In this document: positions 56,962 through 64,000 of the stretch, piece after piece | How the letters are laid out: every line of letters begins with the position of its first letter | How positions within the stretch are numbered: the first letter of the stretch is position 1 | Assembly (NCBI GenBank): GCA_900469475.1 | Contig: UBXG01000006.1 | Location: forward strand, 62,001 to 126,000 | Reading direction: 5' to 3' | DNA: 64,000 bases | Source: Hyphomicrobiales bacterium | Lineage (GTDB): Bacteria; Pseudomonadota; Alphaproteobacteria; Rhizobiales; Rhizobiaceae | Notes under the pieces: model-generated | Told to the model about the DNA's origin: nothing | The model's input: only the letters and a program-made list of their open reading frames with translations | The model's database searches: none | Made by a program: the position numbers and the translations under genes

Positions 56962-57002
56962 GCAATTCCAGGAAAACCGCTGCGCACTTTTCCTGGAATT
57001 GC
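56962..57002. repeat. Small palindromic intergenic repeat (copy 2), convergent terminator
   Basis: GCAATTCCAGGAAAA and its perfect reverse complement form a 15-bp stem around an 11-base loop. It lies between the converging glpD and soxR genes, and a weaker copy is at 9706-9749. It probably ends transcription from both sides. Confidence 0.65.
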
Positions 57003-57019
57003 TCTAAGCGGCCAATTCA

Positions 57020-57481
57020 CTATCCGGGATCGAGCAGCCGCGGGCCTGCGCCTTCCTCGGAAAGCTGATCCCAGGGATTGCGCAAGGGACAGCTATCGAG
57101 CGAAAGGCAGCCGCAGCCGATACAGCTGTCCAGCTGATCGCGAAGTCCCTGCAGGCGCTTGATGCGGGCGTCGAGATCATCCTTCCATAGCTCCGAAAGC
57201 GCCTTCCAGTCCGATGCTGTTGGCGTGCGACCCTGCGGCAGCGATTGAAGAGCCGCCTGAACCTCGGCAAGCGGAATACCGACGCGTTGGGCTACCTTAA
57301 TGACGGAGACTCGCCGCAGCACTTCGCGAGGATAGCGCCGCTGATTGCCGCTGCTGCGATGGCTCTCGATCAGGCCTTTCGCTTCATAGAAATGCAACGC
57401 CGATACAGCCACGCCGCTGCGTGCAGCCACCTCGCCGACCGTCAGCAGCTTCGGAAATTGAGCCGGATCGATTTTTCCCAT
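57020..57481 (-). CDS. soxR: Redox-sensitive transcriptional activator SoxR
   Basis: A 153-residue MerR-family regulator. The N-terminal HTH ([29 protein letters not shown]) is followed by a dimerisation helix and the [2Fe-2S] motif C120-I-G-C123-G-C125-L-S-L-D-S-C131. The start MGKIDPAQF is set by the divergent promoter; the longer frame upstream crosses the operator. Divergent from a flavin reductase across 73 bases holding a SoxR box, as is typical of non-enteric bacteria, where SoxR directly controls small redox enzymes. Confidence 0.95.
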   Translation of the reverse strand: MGKIDPAQFPKLLTVGEVAARSGVAVSALHFYEAKGLIESHRSSGNQRRYPREVLRRVSVIKVAQRVGIPLAEVQAALQSLPQGRTPTASDWKALSELWKDDLDARIKRLQGLRDQLDSCIGCGCLSLDSCPLRNPWDQLSEEGAGPRLLDPG

Positions 57482-57489
57482 TTTCGCTA

Positions 57490-57520
57490 TTGACCTCAAC
57501 TTTACTTGAGGTTTTATAAC
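57490..57520 (+). promoter_or_regulatory. SoxR box and 19-bp-spaced promoter
   Basis: The palindrome ACCTCAA-N6-TTGAGGT (57493-57512) lies between TTGACC (57490-57495) and TATAAC (57515-57520). The spacer is 19 bp, the overlong spacing that MerR-family activators correct by twisting DNA. It drives the flavin reductase gene, and the same operator covers the soxR start region. Confidence 0.85.
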
Positions 57521-57554
57521 CCTGGCTCCGAACCGCGTAAAGCAGGAGCAAGAC

Positions 57555-58130
57555 ATGACAGAAAGAACCCGGCTGGCGATCATCTACGGCAGCACGCGTC
57601 CGGGTCGGCTATGCGACCGGGTGGTCAAATGGGTCGCCCGCGAATTGGCGCATTATCCGCTTATAGACATCGATCTGATCGATCCTCTCGAATTCGATCT
57701 GCCTTTCGCGCATAATCGTGAGCGTCCCGGCGTCGGAGCTTTATCGGAGCGGCTTTCGGATGCCGATGCCTTCATTATCGTCACGCCCGAATACAATCAC
57801 AGTTTCACCGCTTCGCTGAAATTCGTGCTCGATCTCGTCTATGAGCCCTGGCATGGCAAACCTGTCGCCTTCGTCTCCTATGGCGGCATCTCCGGCGGCC
57901 TGCGCGCGGTGGAACAGTTGCGGCTCGTCTTTGCCGAACTGCACACGGTCACGGTGCGCGATACGGTAAGCTTCGCCAATCCCTGGGGCAGATTTGCCGA
58001 GGATGGCGCGCTCGAAAACCCGCTCGATGCCAGAAAATCGCTTGTTCTCATGATTGCGCGGCTGACATGGTGGAGCAACGCCTTAAAGCCAGCTCGCGTC
58101 ACGCGCCCCTACCGCTCCGTTGCCGCCTGA
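57555..58130 (+). CDS. NAD(P)H-dependent FMN reductase family protein (SoxR target)
   Basis: A 191-residue flavodoxin-like reductase: phosphate-binding loop [18 protein letters not shown] and [16 protein letters not shown]. The family binds FMN and reduces quinones, flavins or azo compounds. AGGAG precedes the ATG. Being placed directly behind the SoxR-type promoter it is the probable output of redox sensing here, for example removing redox-cycling quinones or phenazines. Confidence 0.9.
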   Translation: MTERTRLAIIYGSTRPGRLCDRVVKWVARELAHYPLIDIDLIDPLEFDLPFAHNRERPGVGALSERLSDADAFIIVTPEYNHSFTASLKFVLDLVYEPWHGKPVAFVSYGGISGGLRAVEQLRLVFAELHTVTVRDTVSFANPWGRFAEDGALENPLDARKSLVLMIARLTWWSNALKPARVTRPYRSVAA

Positions 58131-58189
58131 TCCCTATCCCAACACAAGAATCCGATCTCTCGTTTCTGGCAGGTGCGGGAGATCGGTCC

Positions 58190-58224
58190 GACGCCCGGAC
58201 CCGGCAACGATGGGTCCGGGCGTC
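58190..58224 (+). terminator. Long perfect hairpin after the reductase gene
   Basis: GACGCCCGGACCC and GGGTCCGGGCGTC form a perfect 13-bp GC-rich stem around a 9-base loop. Flanking GGCAGG/CCTGCC could extend it with an asymmetric loop. There is no T-run. Probable terminator or mRNA-end structure. Confidence 0.5.
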
Positions 58225-58302
58225 CTGCCTTCAAGGATCACGCTTGCCGAAACCGCCGCAATGACCTAACGCAATAGAGGGAGATTTCGGGCGGATACGG
58301 GA

Positions 58303-59514
58303 ATGGAGAACGCCAAGCGGCTGGGAGGAGCGGATTTCATGCGCGCCGTCGCATGTCTAATGGTGCTTGTTCACCATCTCGTGCTCCGAATGAATTTCTA
58401 CAAGATCCCACCAGCCCTGGATGTAACCTTCATATTGGCGCGCTTCGGCAATCACGGCGTCTCGGTCTTCTTCGTCCTCAGCGGCTTCCTTCTTGCGCGC
58501 CCCTTCTGGTTGGCGCTGGATAGAGCCCAACCCCTACCTTCGCTGAAAATCTATGCCATGCGCCGGGCAGCGCGTATTCTGCCGGGCTTCTGGTTTGCCC
58601 TGACGGTTGGCTTCCTGATCAGCTTCACCATCTATGGCTTTCCGCTAGACGCGGAACTGGTCGGCCGCTACATCGCCGGTTTCTTCCTGATGAGCCAATG
58701 GCATTGGCGCACCTTTTTCCCGGTGCAGGGCGATGGACCGCTATGGTCGATCCCCTTCGAGACGACCTGCTATGTTCTCCTGCCGATTGGTTTCTTATTG
58801 TTGTTTCATTCAAAACTGAGATCGCGCTCCGTGCTCGTCAGCCGCCTACTCTGGATCGGCATCATCGCAATATCATTGGTCGGCCATTGGCTTGTCGTCA
58901 CCTATCTGCCGACCGACAATGTCGGGCAAGGATGGCGATATGGCTTCCAGGGCGGCGCCAAGGAATGGATGCCGCGCTACAATCCGATCGGCTTCTTTGC
59001 CATATTTGCAGTCGGCGTGCTGGCCGCCGGCATACAGACCATCCTCCCGCCTCGACGCTCGGCGATCTACGACGTCATCAGCACGCTTGCGATCGTCATG
59101 GGCGCGTGGCAACTGCCACAGTCGATCGGCGGTGCGGCGGAGGGCTATGCCTGGCTCGACATTCCCTATCAATTTCCGCTGCTGCCCGTCGCGGCCGCGA
59201 TCGCGCTTTGCGCGCTTCCGCAATCGCTGCTGCTGGCAAAGCTGCTCGACAATCCCGTGAGCCGTTATGTCGCCACTGTCTCCTTCGGCGTCTATATCTG
59301 GCAGGATATCGTGCTGACCTTGATGCCGCAGCTGTTCCCCTCATCCTTCGGCGCGGGTTCGGACGATGTGCTGGGCGGCTGGATCGTCTCAAGTCTCATC
59401 GCAACCGCCATCATCTTCGCCATCGGCACGTTGAGCTATGTGCTACTCGAACGGCGTGTCATTCAGTGGGCGCGAACGCGGGAAAGCAAAGTCATGCGAC
59501 CCGCCACTGCGTAG
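58303..59514 (+). CDS. Acyltransferase family 3 membrane protein (OafA/YrhL type)
   Basis: A 403-residue integral membrane protein with about ten helices. Family features: the N-terminal MVLVHHLVLR with His in the first helix, FFVLSGFLLARPFW, RRAARILPGFWFAL and, later, GPLWSIPFE. These enzymes acetylate or succinylate surface polysaccharides and other envelope glycans at the membrane. No polysaccharide gene cluster is nearby, so the acceptor is unknown. Confidence 0.88.
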   Translation: MENAKRLGGADFMRAVACLMVLVHHLVLRMNFYKIPPALDVTFILARFGNHGVSVFFVLSGFLLARPFWLALDRAQPLPSLKIYAMRRAARILPGFWFALTVGFLISFTIYGFPLDAELVGRYIAGFFLMSQWHWRTFFPVQGDGPLWSIPFETTCYVLLPIGFLLLFHSKLRSRSVLVSRLLWIGIIAISLVGHWLVVTYLPTDNVGQGWRYGFQGGAKEWMPRYNPIGFFAIFAVGVLAAGIQTILPPRRSAIYDVISTLAIVMGAWQLPQSIGGAAEGYAWLDIPYQFPLLPVAAAIALCALPQSLLLAKLLDNPVSRYVATVSFGVYIWQDIVLTLMPQLFPSSFGAGSDDVLGGWIVSSLIATAIIFAIGTLSYVLLERRVIQWARTRESKVMRPATA

Positions 59515-59553
59515 TATAGGGCCGTCGCCTGTGAGACACATCGGCGCCGCGCT

Positions 59554-59684
59554 CCCCTTCTCCCCTCGGGGAGAAGGTGCCGTCAGGCGGATGAGGGGCT
59601 GCCAAGAGCACAAAAATCCCCGCATTCAAATCGATTACCCCCTCATCCGACCCTTCGGGCCACCTTCTCCCCGAGGGGAGAAGG
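59554..59684. repeat. RIME-type mosaic palindromic element (copy 3)
   Basis: CTCCCCTTCTCCCC...GGGGAGAAGG at both ends, GGCGGATGAGGGG pairing with CCCTCATCC inside, closely like copy 1 including the spacer around AATCCCCGCATTC. It lies between the converging acyltransferase and dehydratase genes. Confidence 0.85.
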
Positions 59685-59745
59685 AACTTGCGGCACCTTA
59701 GCACCCCATATGCCACGGCCTTGCTGCCCAATTCCGCAGGCGCCT

Positions 59746-60867
59746 TTAGATACGCGTTGCCTTTAGTCGCTCCTCATCGAGAACGATGCCGAGCCCCGGT
59801 GCGACGCCGAGATCCAGCCAGCCGGCCTCGTGCTTGAGCGGCGAGGCCATCGGATAATCGCGGCGGGCTTCGCTCCATTCCGGATTATCGTAGGGGTATT
59901 CGAGCCAGGCAGCATCGGCAACGCCGGCGGTCAGATGCGCGTTGGCGAGAACCCCGATACCGTTCGTCCAGGAATGCGGCGTGAACTGCACGCCCGCCTC
60001 GCGCGCCTGATAGGCCAGCCGTCGGCAACCGGTGATGCCGCCGACAAGGGCGACATCGGGTTGGATGACATCGAAGGCACGCTCTTCGATGATATCGCGA
60101 AATTCATAGAGCTCACGCGTCATCTCGCCGCCGACGATGCGGACCGACGTTGCCTGCTTCAATTCCTTCATGCCCTTGCGATCCGAGCGGTGAAGCGGCT
60201 CTTCCATCCAGTAGACGCCGACCCGCTCCAGCTCCCTGGCGACGGTAAGCGCATCCTTGAAGGTCCAGGGCAAGGTCGTATCCCAGGGCATGCGCCAACC
60301 CTGATTGCAGTCGACCATCAGCTCCAGCCGGTCGCCGACACGGGCGCGGATCGCTTCCAGAGCCTTGACGTCCTCGCGCCAGCCGCCGCGCCCCCCCGAA
60401 GATGAGGAGAAGCGCACCTTCATGGCCGGAAAGCCTTCGTCGATGTAGCGCTCGGCCTGATCGGCCATCGCGGAGGGTTCGCGCAGCACGCCGGAGGATG
60501 CATAGAGCCGAACCCTGCTGGCGCGACCGCCGAGCATCCGCCAGACCGGCTCGCCGGTGATCTTTCCGGAGAGATCCCACAAAGCCAGGTCCATCGGCCA
60601 GCAGCGGCCGTAATGGAAGTTGATGTGCGAGAGGACTTCATAATGCCGTTCGACATGCCGAGGGTCCTGCCCGATAAACAGATCCTCGTGCCCTTCGAAG
60701 CCCTTCATCAGGTCGCCGGAGCCGATGCCTTCCCGACCCTCGTCATCCCGAACGCGCACGATGGTCGCATCGAAATGCTTGCGCGGGCGACCATCCCAGC
60801 TCGCCTTGAATGCCGGATCGAGCGGCAGGCGATGATGGGTGATCTCGATGGAAACGATCTTGCTCAT
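59746..60867 (-). CDS. Mandelate racemase/muconate lactonizing family enzyme
   Basis: A 373-residue enolase-superfamily protein. It has an N-terminal capping domain, then a barrel with FPAMKVRF (base side; KxR), the three metal ligands in MVDCNQGW, WMEEPL and VGGEMTR, and the Asp/His dyad region IQPDVALVGGIT and PHSWTNG typical of the mandelate racemase subgroup. Most members of that subgroup dehydrate sugar acids. It is the third gene of the operon led by the alcohol dehydrogenase. Confidence 0.88.
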   Translation of the reverse strand: MSKIVSIEITHHRLPLDPAFKASWDGRPRKHFDATIVRVRDDEGREGIGSGDLMKGFEGHEDLFIGQDPRHVERHYEVLSHINFHYGRCWPMDLALWDLSGKITGEPVWRMLGGRASRVRLYASSGVLREPSAMADQAERYIDEGFPAMKVRFSSSSGGRGGWREDVKALEAIRARVGDRLELMVDCNQGWRMPWDTTLPWTFKDALTVARELERVGVYWMEEPLHRSDRKGMKELKQATSVRIVGGEMTRELYEFRDIIEERAFDVIQPDVALVGGITGCRRLAYQAREAGVQFTPHSWTNGIGVLANAHLTAGVADAAWLEYPYDNPEWSEARRDYPMASPLKHEAGWLDLGVAPGLGIVLDEERLKATRI

Positions 60868-60929
60868 TATGGCTTCCCTTTATCCTCCGGGCATGACCCT
60901 TCGAAAAGGATCATGCCGATATTGATTCC

Positions 60930-62429
60930 TCAGCCGAACTGCTGCCAGATCGTCTTGTAATCGCAATACTTGTCGATCGCATGCACCGAACGGTCACGGC
61001 CGAAACCGGACTGCTTGAAGCCGCCGAACGGTGTCGCGAAGTTCGACATGTCGTAAGTGTTGATCCACACCGTACCCGCATGGATAGCCTCGGAGAAACG
61101 ATGAGCGCGATCCATATCCTTGGTAAAGACGGCTCCGGCAAGCCCGTAGATCGTGTCGTTGGCGATCTTCAGCGCCTCCTCTTCGGTATCGAAGGGAATG
61201 GCGGCCAGCACCGGGCCGAAAATTTCCTGCCGCGCCAGGCTCATATCGTTGGTCATGTCGACAAAGACGCCCGGCGAGACATAGTAGCCCCCGGTTTCAC
61301 TCAGGACGCGCTCGGCGCCGAAGGCACGGCGCGCGCCTTCCTTCTCGCCCGCCGCGATCATCGCCAGCACCTTGTTCATGTGCTCCTCCTCGATGAGCGC
61401 GCCGATCTGCGCCGAAGGATCGAGGGGGTGCTTGAGCGCGATGTCGGAGCGGGTGACAGCCTCGATCTTCTCGATCAGCCTGTCCTGCACCGAACGCTGC
61501 ACGATCAGACGGGTCGAGGCATGGCAGGTCTCGCCGGAATTGTAGAAGCAGCCCCAGGCGGCAGCAACCGCGGCGGCATCGAGATCGGCGTCTTCAAACA
61601 CGACCAGCGGCGACTTGCCGCCAAGCTCCAGCGCCACGCGCTTGACGTTCGATTGTGCGGCATAGCCCATGATCAGCTTGCCGACCTCGGTCGAGCCGGT
61701 AAAGGCGATCATATCGACATCCATATGCAGCGCCAACGGCTTGCCGGTCTCCTCGCCATAACCCGTGACGACGTTGAAGACGCCTGCCGGCAGGCCGGCT
61801 TCGATCGCGAGTTCGGCAAGCCGGATCGCCGAAAGCGAGGATTGTTCCGCCGGCTTCAGCACGACGGAATTGCCAGCCGCGATCGCAGGACCGAGTTTCC
61901 AGGCGTCGATGATCATCGGATAATTCCAGGGCGTGATCGCCCCGATGACGCCAAGCGGCACCTTGCGCACCAAGGCACGCGCATTCGGGCCGGTCGGCGC
62001 AATCTCGTCATACATCTTGTCGATCATTTCGCCGTAGAACTGGATGCCGTCAGCACATAGGCGCACATCGACACCGAGCGACGCCATGACCGGCTTGCCG
62101 ACATCGATCGTCTCAAGCATAGCCAGCTCATCGCCATTGGCGCGGATGAGATCGGCCCATTTCAGCATGATCTTCTTCTTTTCGAGCGGCTCCTTCTTGC
62201 GCCAGACACCGCTTTCGAAGGCCGCGCGGGCAGACGCGACGGCAGCATCGACATCGGCGGCATTTCCGCGCGCAAGCTGCGCACCCGGTTTGCCATCCAT
62301 CGGCCGGATGCGGGTGAAGGTTTCGCTCGAGGCGGCGGCGCGATGGGCGCCGTTGATGAAGTGACGACCTTCGGGCTTGAGGCCGGAGAGGACGCTTTCC
62401 CAATAGTCGCGCGTGTAATTCTTGGTCAT
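60930..62429 (-). CDS. Aldehyde dehydrogenase family protein
   Basis: A 499-residue NAD(P)-dependent aldehyde dehydrogenase: TPWNYP, FTGSTEVGK, Glu 268 in ELGG and the nucleophile Cys 302 in NSGETCHA, the canonical positions. The start MTKNYTRDYW has AGGA eight bases upstream and comes one base after the preceding gene's stop, showing coupled translation. It probably oxidises the aldehyde made by the Fe-dependent dehydrogenase. Confidence 0.93.
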   Translation of the reverse strand: MTKNYTRDYWESVLSGLKPEGRHFINGAHRAAASSETFTRIRPMDGKPGAQLARGNAADVDAAVASARAAFESGVWRKKEPLEKKKIMLKWADLIRANGDELAMLETIDVGKPVMASLGVDVRLCADGIQFYGEMIDKMYDEIAPTGPNARALVRKVPLGVIGAITPWNYPMIIDAWKLGPAIAAGNSVVLKPAEQSSLSAIRLAELAIEAGLPAGVFNVVTGYGEETGKPLALHMDVDMIAFTGSTEVGKLIMGYAAQSNVKRVALELGGKSPLVVFEDADLDAAAVAAAWGCFYNSGETCHASTRLIVQRSVQDRLIEKIEAVTRSDIALKHPLDPSAQIGALIEEEHMNKVLAMIAAGEKEGARRAFGAERVLSETGGYYVSPGVFVDMTNDMSLARQEIFGPVLAAIPFDTEEEALKIANDTIYGLAGAVFTKDMDRAHRFSEAIHAGTVWINTYDMSNFATPFGGFKQSGFGRDRSVHAIDKYCDYKTIWQQFG

Positions 62430-62430
62430 C

Positions 62431-63576
62431 TCAAATTCCTTTCGGCAGCGCCATGACGGCGGCAGCAAAGCGGTCGATATCAGCATCCGTCACGTCGCGG
62501 ATCGTCGAGCGCCGCATGGGCTGGTTTGCGGTCGCACGCATCTCGCGAGCGAGATCGGAGGCATCGAACGGTTTGAAGGCAGCCGGCAGCGCGCGCATGA
62601 TACCGCAGCGGTCCATCCAGTTGGAAACGAAAGCGGGAAGTTCAGCAGCGCTGGCTAGGCCGCAAGCCTTGGCCGCAGCATTCAGATCTGCCGTATCCGC
62701 CTCAACCAGCCACGGAAGCGTCGCTTCGAAGCCGAGAGCGGTCGCAAGGCCATGATGGACAGGACCGAGGCCCGCCAGTGCATGGCTGATATTATGCGCT
62801 ATCGCCGTGCCACAATTATCGATGGCAATGCCGGCAAAGCAGGAGCCGAGCAATACGTCGCCGCGTGCGGCGATATCGTTGGGTTGCTTGACGGCCGTCT
62901 CCAGAGCGCCGGTGATCAGCCGCAGCGCTTGATGCGCATAAAATTGCGCGCCGCGATGCGAGTTGCGGTTCGTTGCCGCTTCGAAGGCATGAATGAAAGC
63001 ATCGAAACCACACCATGCGGTAAGGTTAGCGGGTAAGGTCTTCGTCAGTGCGGGATCGAGAATGACGAGATCGGCCTTTGTTTCCGGCCCCCAGATCCAG
63101 AGCTTCTTGCCCTCAGGCCCGGCAAAGATATTCGTGGCTGATGTTTCCGATCCCGTGCCGGCCGTGGTCGGGATCATGATCTTCTTCAACGGGCTTTTCG
63201 GCAGCGGGTTAGCGGCCAGCGCATAATGCATCGGATCCTCGCCGGAAGCGATGCAGCAGGCGACGATCTTGCCGATATCGAGCGCCGAGCCGCCGCCGAT
63301 GCCGATCACCATATCCGCCCCTTGCCCGGCTTCGATCGCTGCATGCAGATGCGCAAGCTTCGGCTCGCCGGCAAAATCGGAATAGACCTGCGTGTTCACG
63401 CCTGCTTCGGCGAGCTCGGAGCTGACCCTGGCGGCAAGGCCGGACTGCGCCAGGAAGGCATCGATGACAAGCAGAACGGCGCCGACGCCATCGAAGGATT
63501 TGACCGCAGCGGGAAGGCCGGAGAGCGCACCCTCACCGAAACGAATGTCTGGGATGGCGGAAATGGAGAAGGACAC
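62431..63576 (-). CDS. Iron-containing alcohol dehydrogenase
   Basis: A 381-residue group III alcohol dehydrogenase: GIGGGSALDIGK (nucleotide), PTTAGTGSETS, and metal-ligand regions DAFIHAFEA and GLGPVHHGLA. The GTG start is preceded by AGGGGAT. It is the first gene of the three-gene operon and divergent from a LysR-family regulator across 118 bases. Confidence 0.92.
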   Translation of the reverse strand: MSFSISAIPDIRFGEGALSGLPAAVKSFDGVGAVLLVIDAFLAQSGLAARVSSELAEAGVNTQVYSDFAGEPKLAHLHAAIEAGQGADMVIGIGGGSALDIGKIVACCIASGEDPMHYALAANPLPKSPLKKIMIPTTAGTGSETSATNIFAGPEGKKLWIWGPETKADLVILDPALTKTLPANLTAWCGFDAFIHAFEAATNRNSHRGAQFYAHQALRLITGALETAVKQPNDIAARGDVLLGSCFAGIAIDNCGTAIAHNISHALAGLGPVHHGLATALGFEATLPWLVEADTADLNAAAKACGLASAAELPAFVSNWMDRCGIMRALPAAFKPFDASDLAREMRATANQPMRRSTIRDVTDADIDRFAAAVMALPKGI

Positions 63577-63694
63577 GCAGAGATCCCCTTGGAAAAGCGG
63601 CTGAAAATTACATCATAATCCTGCATCACAATTTCAGATCTTCAAATCCGGGCAATTATCAGGAATATTAATGATCTGAAGTTATGGAGAGCCA

Positions 63695-64000
63695 ATGCTG
63701 GAGAAAATACCGCTTGAGGCCTTCCGCGTGTTTGATGCGGCCGCGCGCGCCATGAACTTCTCTCGCGCCGGTCGCGAACTGAACATCACCCAGGCCGCCG
63801 TCAGCCGTCGCATCAAGGGGCTGGAAGATCACCTGGGCGCGACACTCTTTACCCGCCGAGGCCGCAATCTGGCGCTGACGCCGGATGGCGAGCGGCTGTT
63901 TCAGCGCGTCCGCGCCACGCTGGAATATCTGGAGGAGAGCCTGGAACCCTTTCGCGCCGGCACGGGCGAAATCATCTCGATTGCTGCAAGCGGCTCGATC
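63695..64000 (+). CDS. LysR-family regulator (cut by the window end)
   Basis: The first 102 residues of a LysR regulator, with a GcvA-like N-terminus: LEAFRVFDAAARAMNFSRAGRELNITQAAVSRRIKGLEDHLGATLFTRRGRNLALTPDGERL, then the start of the effector domain. GGAGAG precedes the ATG. It is divergent from the alcohol dehydrogenase operon, so it is the likely local activator. The 3' end is outside the window. Confidence 0.9.
   Translation, partial: MLEKIPLEAFRVFDAAARAMNFSRAGRELNITQAAVSRRIKGLEDHLGATLFTRRGRNLALTPDGERLFQRVRATLEYLEESLEPFRAGTGEIISIAASGSI

Overview
The window looks like a chromosomal segment of an alphaproteobacterium of the Rhizobiaceae, most probably Rhizobium or a close relative. The evidence is GC-rich coding sequence, the aerobic cobaltochelatase genes cobS-cobT, a Shemin-type 5-aminolevulinate synthase (hemA), and the linkage groups aroK-aroB-CorC, small membrane protein-xerD-accA and DnaJ-like/BolA/cobS/cobT. 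Three copies of a mosaic palindromic intergenic element of the RIME type known from rhizobia also point this way. I see no rRNA operon, CRISPR array, insertion sequence or prophage. There is one tRNA gene, tRNA-Arg(CCT).

Layout. Positions 1-9700 hold a methyltransferase, gloB, a DUF985 cupin, a secreted esterase, a DMT exporter, a DUF3108 protein, rpmB, a queuosine-precursor transporter gene (yhhQ) with a possible preQ1-type leader, a phytase-like lipoprotein and cobT. Positions 9800-19300 hold cobS, the J-domain protein, bolA, the shikimate genes, xerD, accA, an L,D-transpeptidase and a TusA protein. Positions 19500-23465 hold a CobW-type GTPase with a His-rich tract, a D,D-carboxypeptidase, an M20 amidohydrolase and the tRNA. 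Positions 23466-26180 are a small AT-richer accessory patch beside the tRNA. It carries unrecognised small membrane proteins, a PIN-domain protein with an overlapping upstream partner, and a membrane-anchored protein with a winged-helix-like C-terminus. Positions 26180-35900 return to conserved genes (BON protein, dxr, hemA, a three-subunit molybdenum hydroxylase, a glycine-zipper lipoprotein, tamA), followed by the long tamB, arginase, cheW and a soluble double-PAS chemoreceptor.

Positions 44100-53150 form a formate module: a LysR-type regulator, an NAD-linked molybdenum formate dehydrogenase (fdsG-fdsB-fdsA-fdhD-fdsD) and an oxalate/formate-type MFS carrier. The rest holds an ArsR regulator, an SDR enzyme, a GlpR-like regulator with glpD, soxR divergent from a flavin reductase under a near-ideal SoxR promoter, a membrane acyltransferase, and a three-gene catabolic operon (Fe-alcohol dehydrogenase, aldehyde dehydrogenase, mandelate-racemase-family enzyme) divergent from a LysR gene cut by the window end.

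The observations most worth a second look are the accessory PIN module with its own promoter and inverted repeat, the candidate riboswitch overlapping the yhhQ start codon, the SoxR-box promoter, the LysR-type operator ahead of the fds operon, and the repeat elements, one of which sits inside the fds operon.
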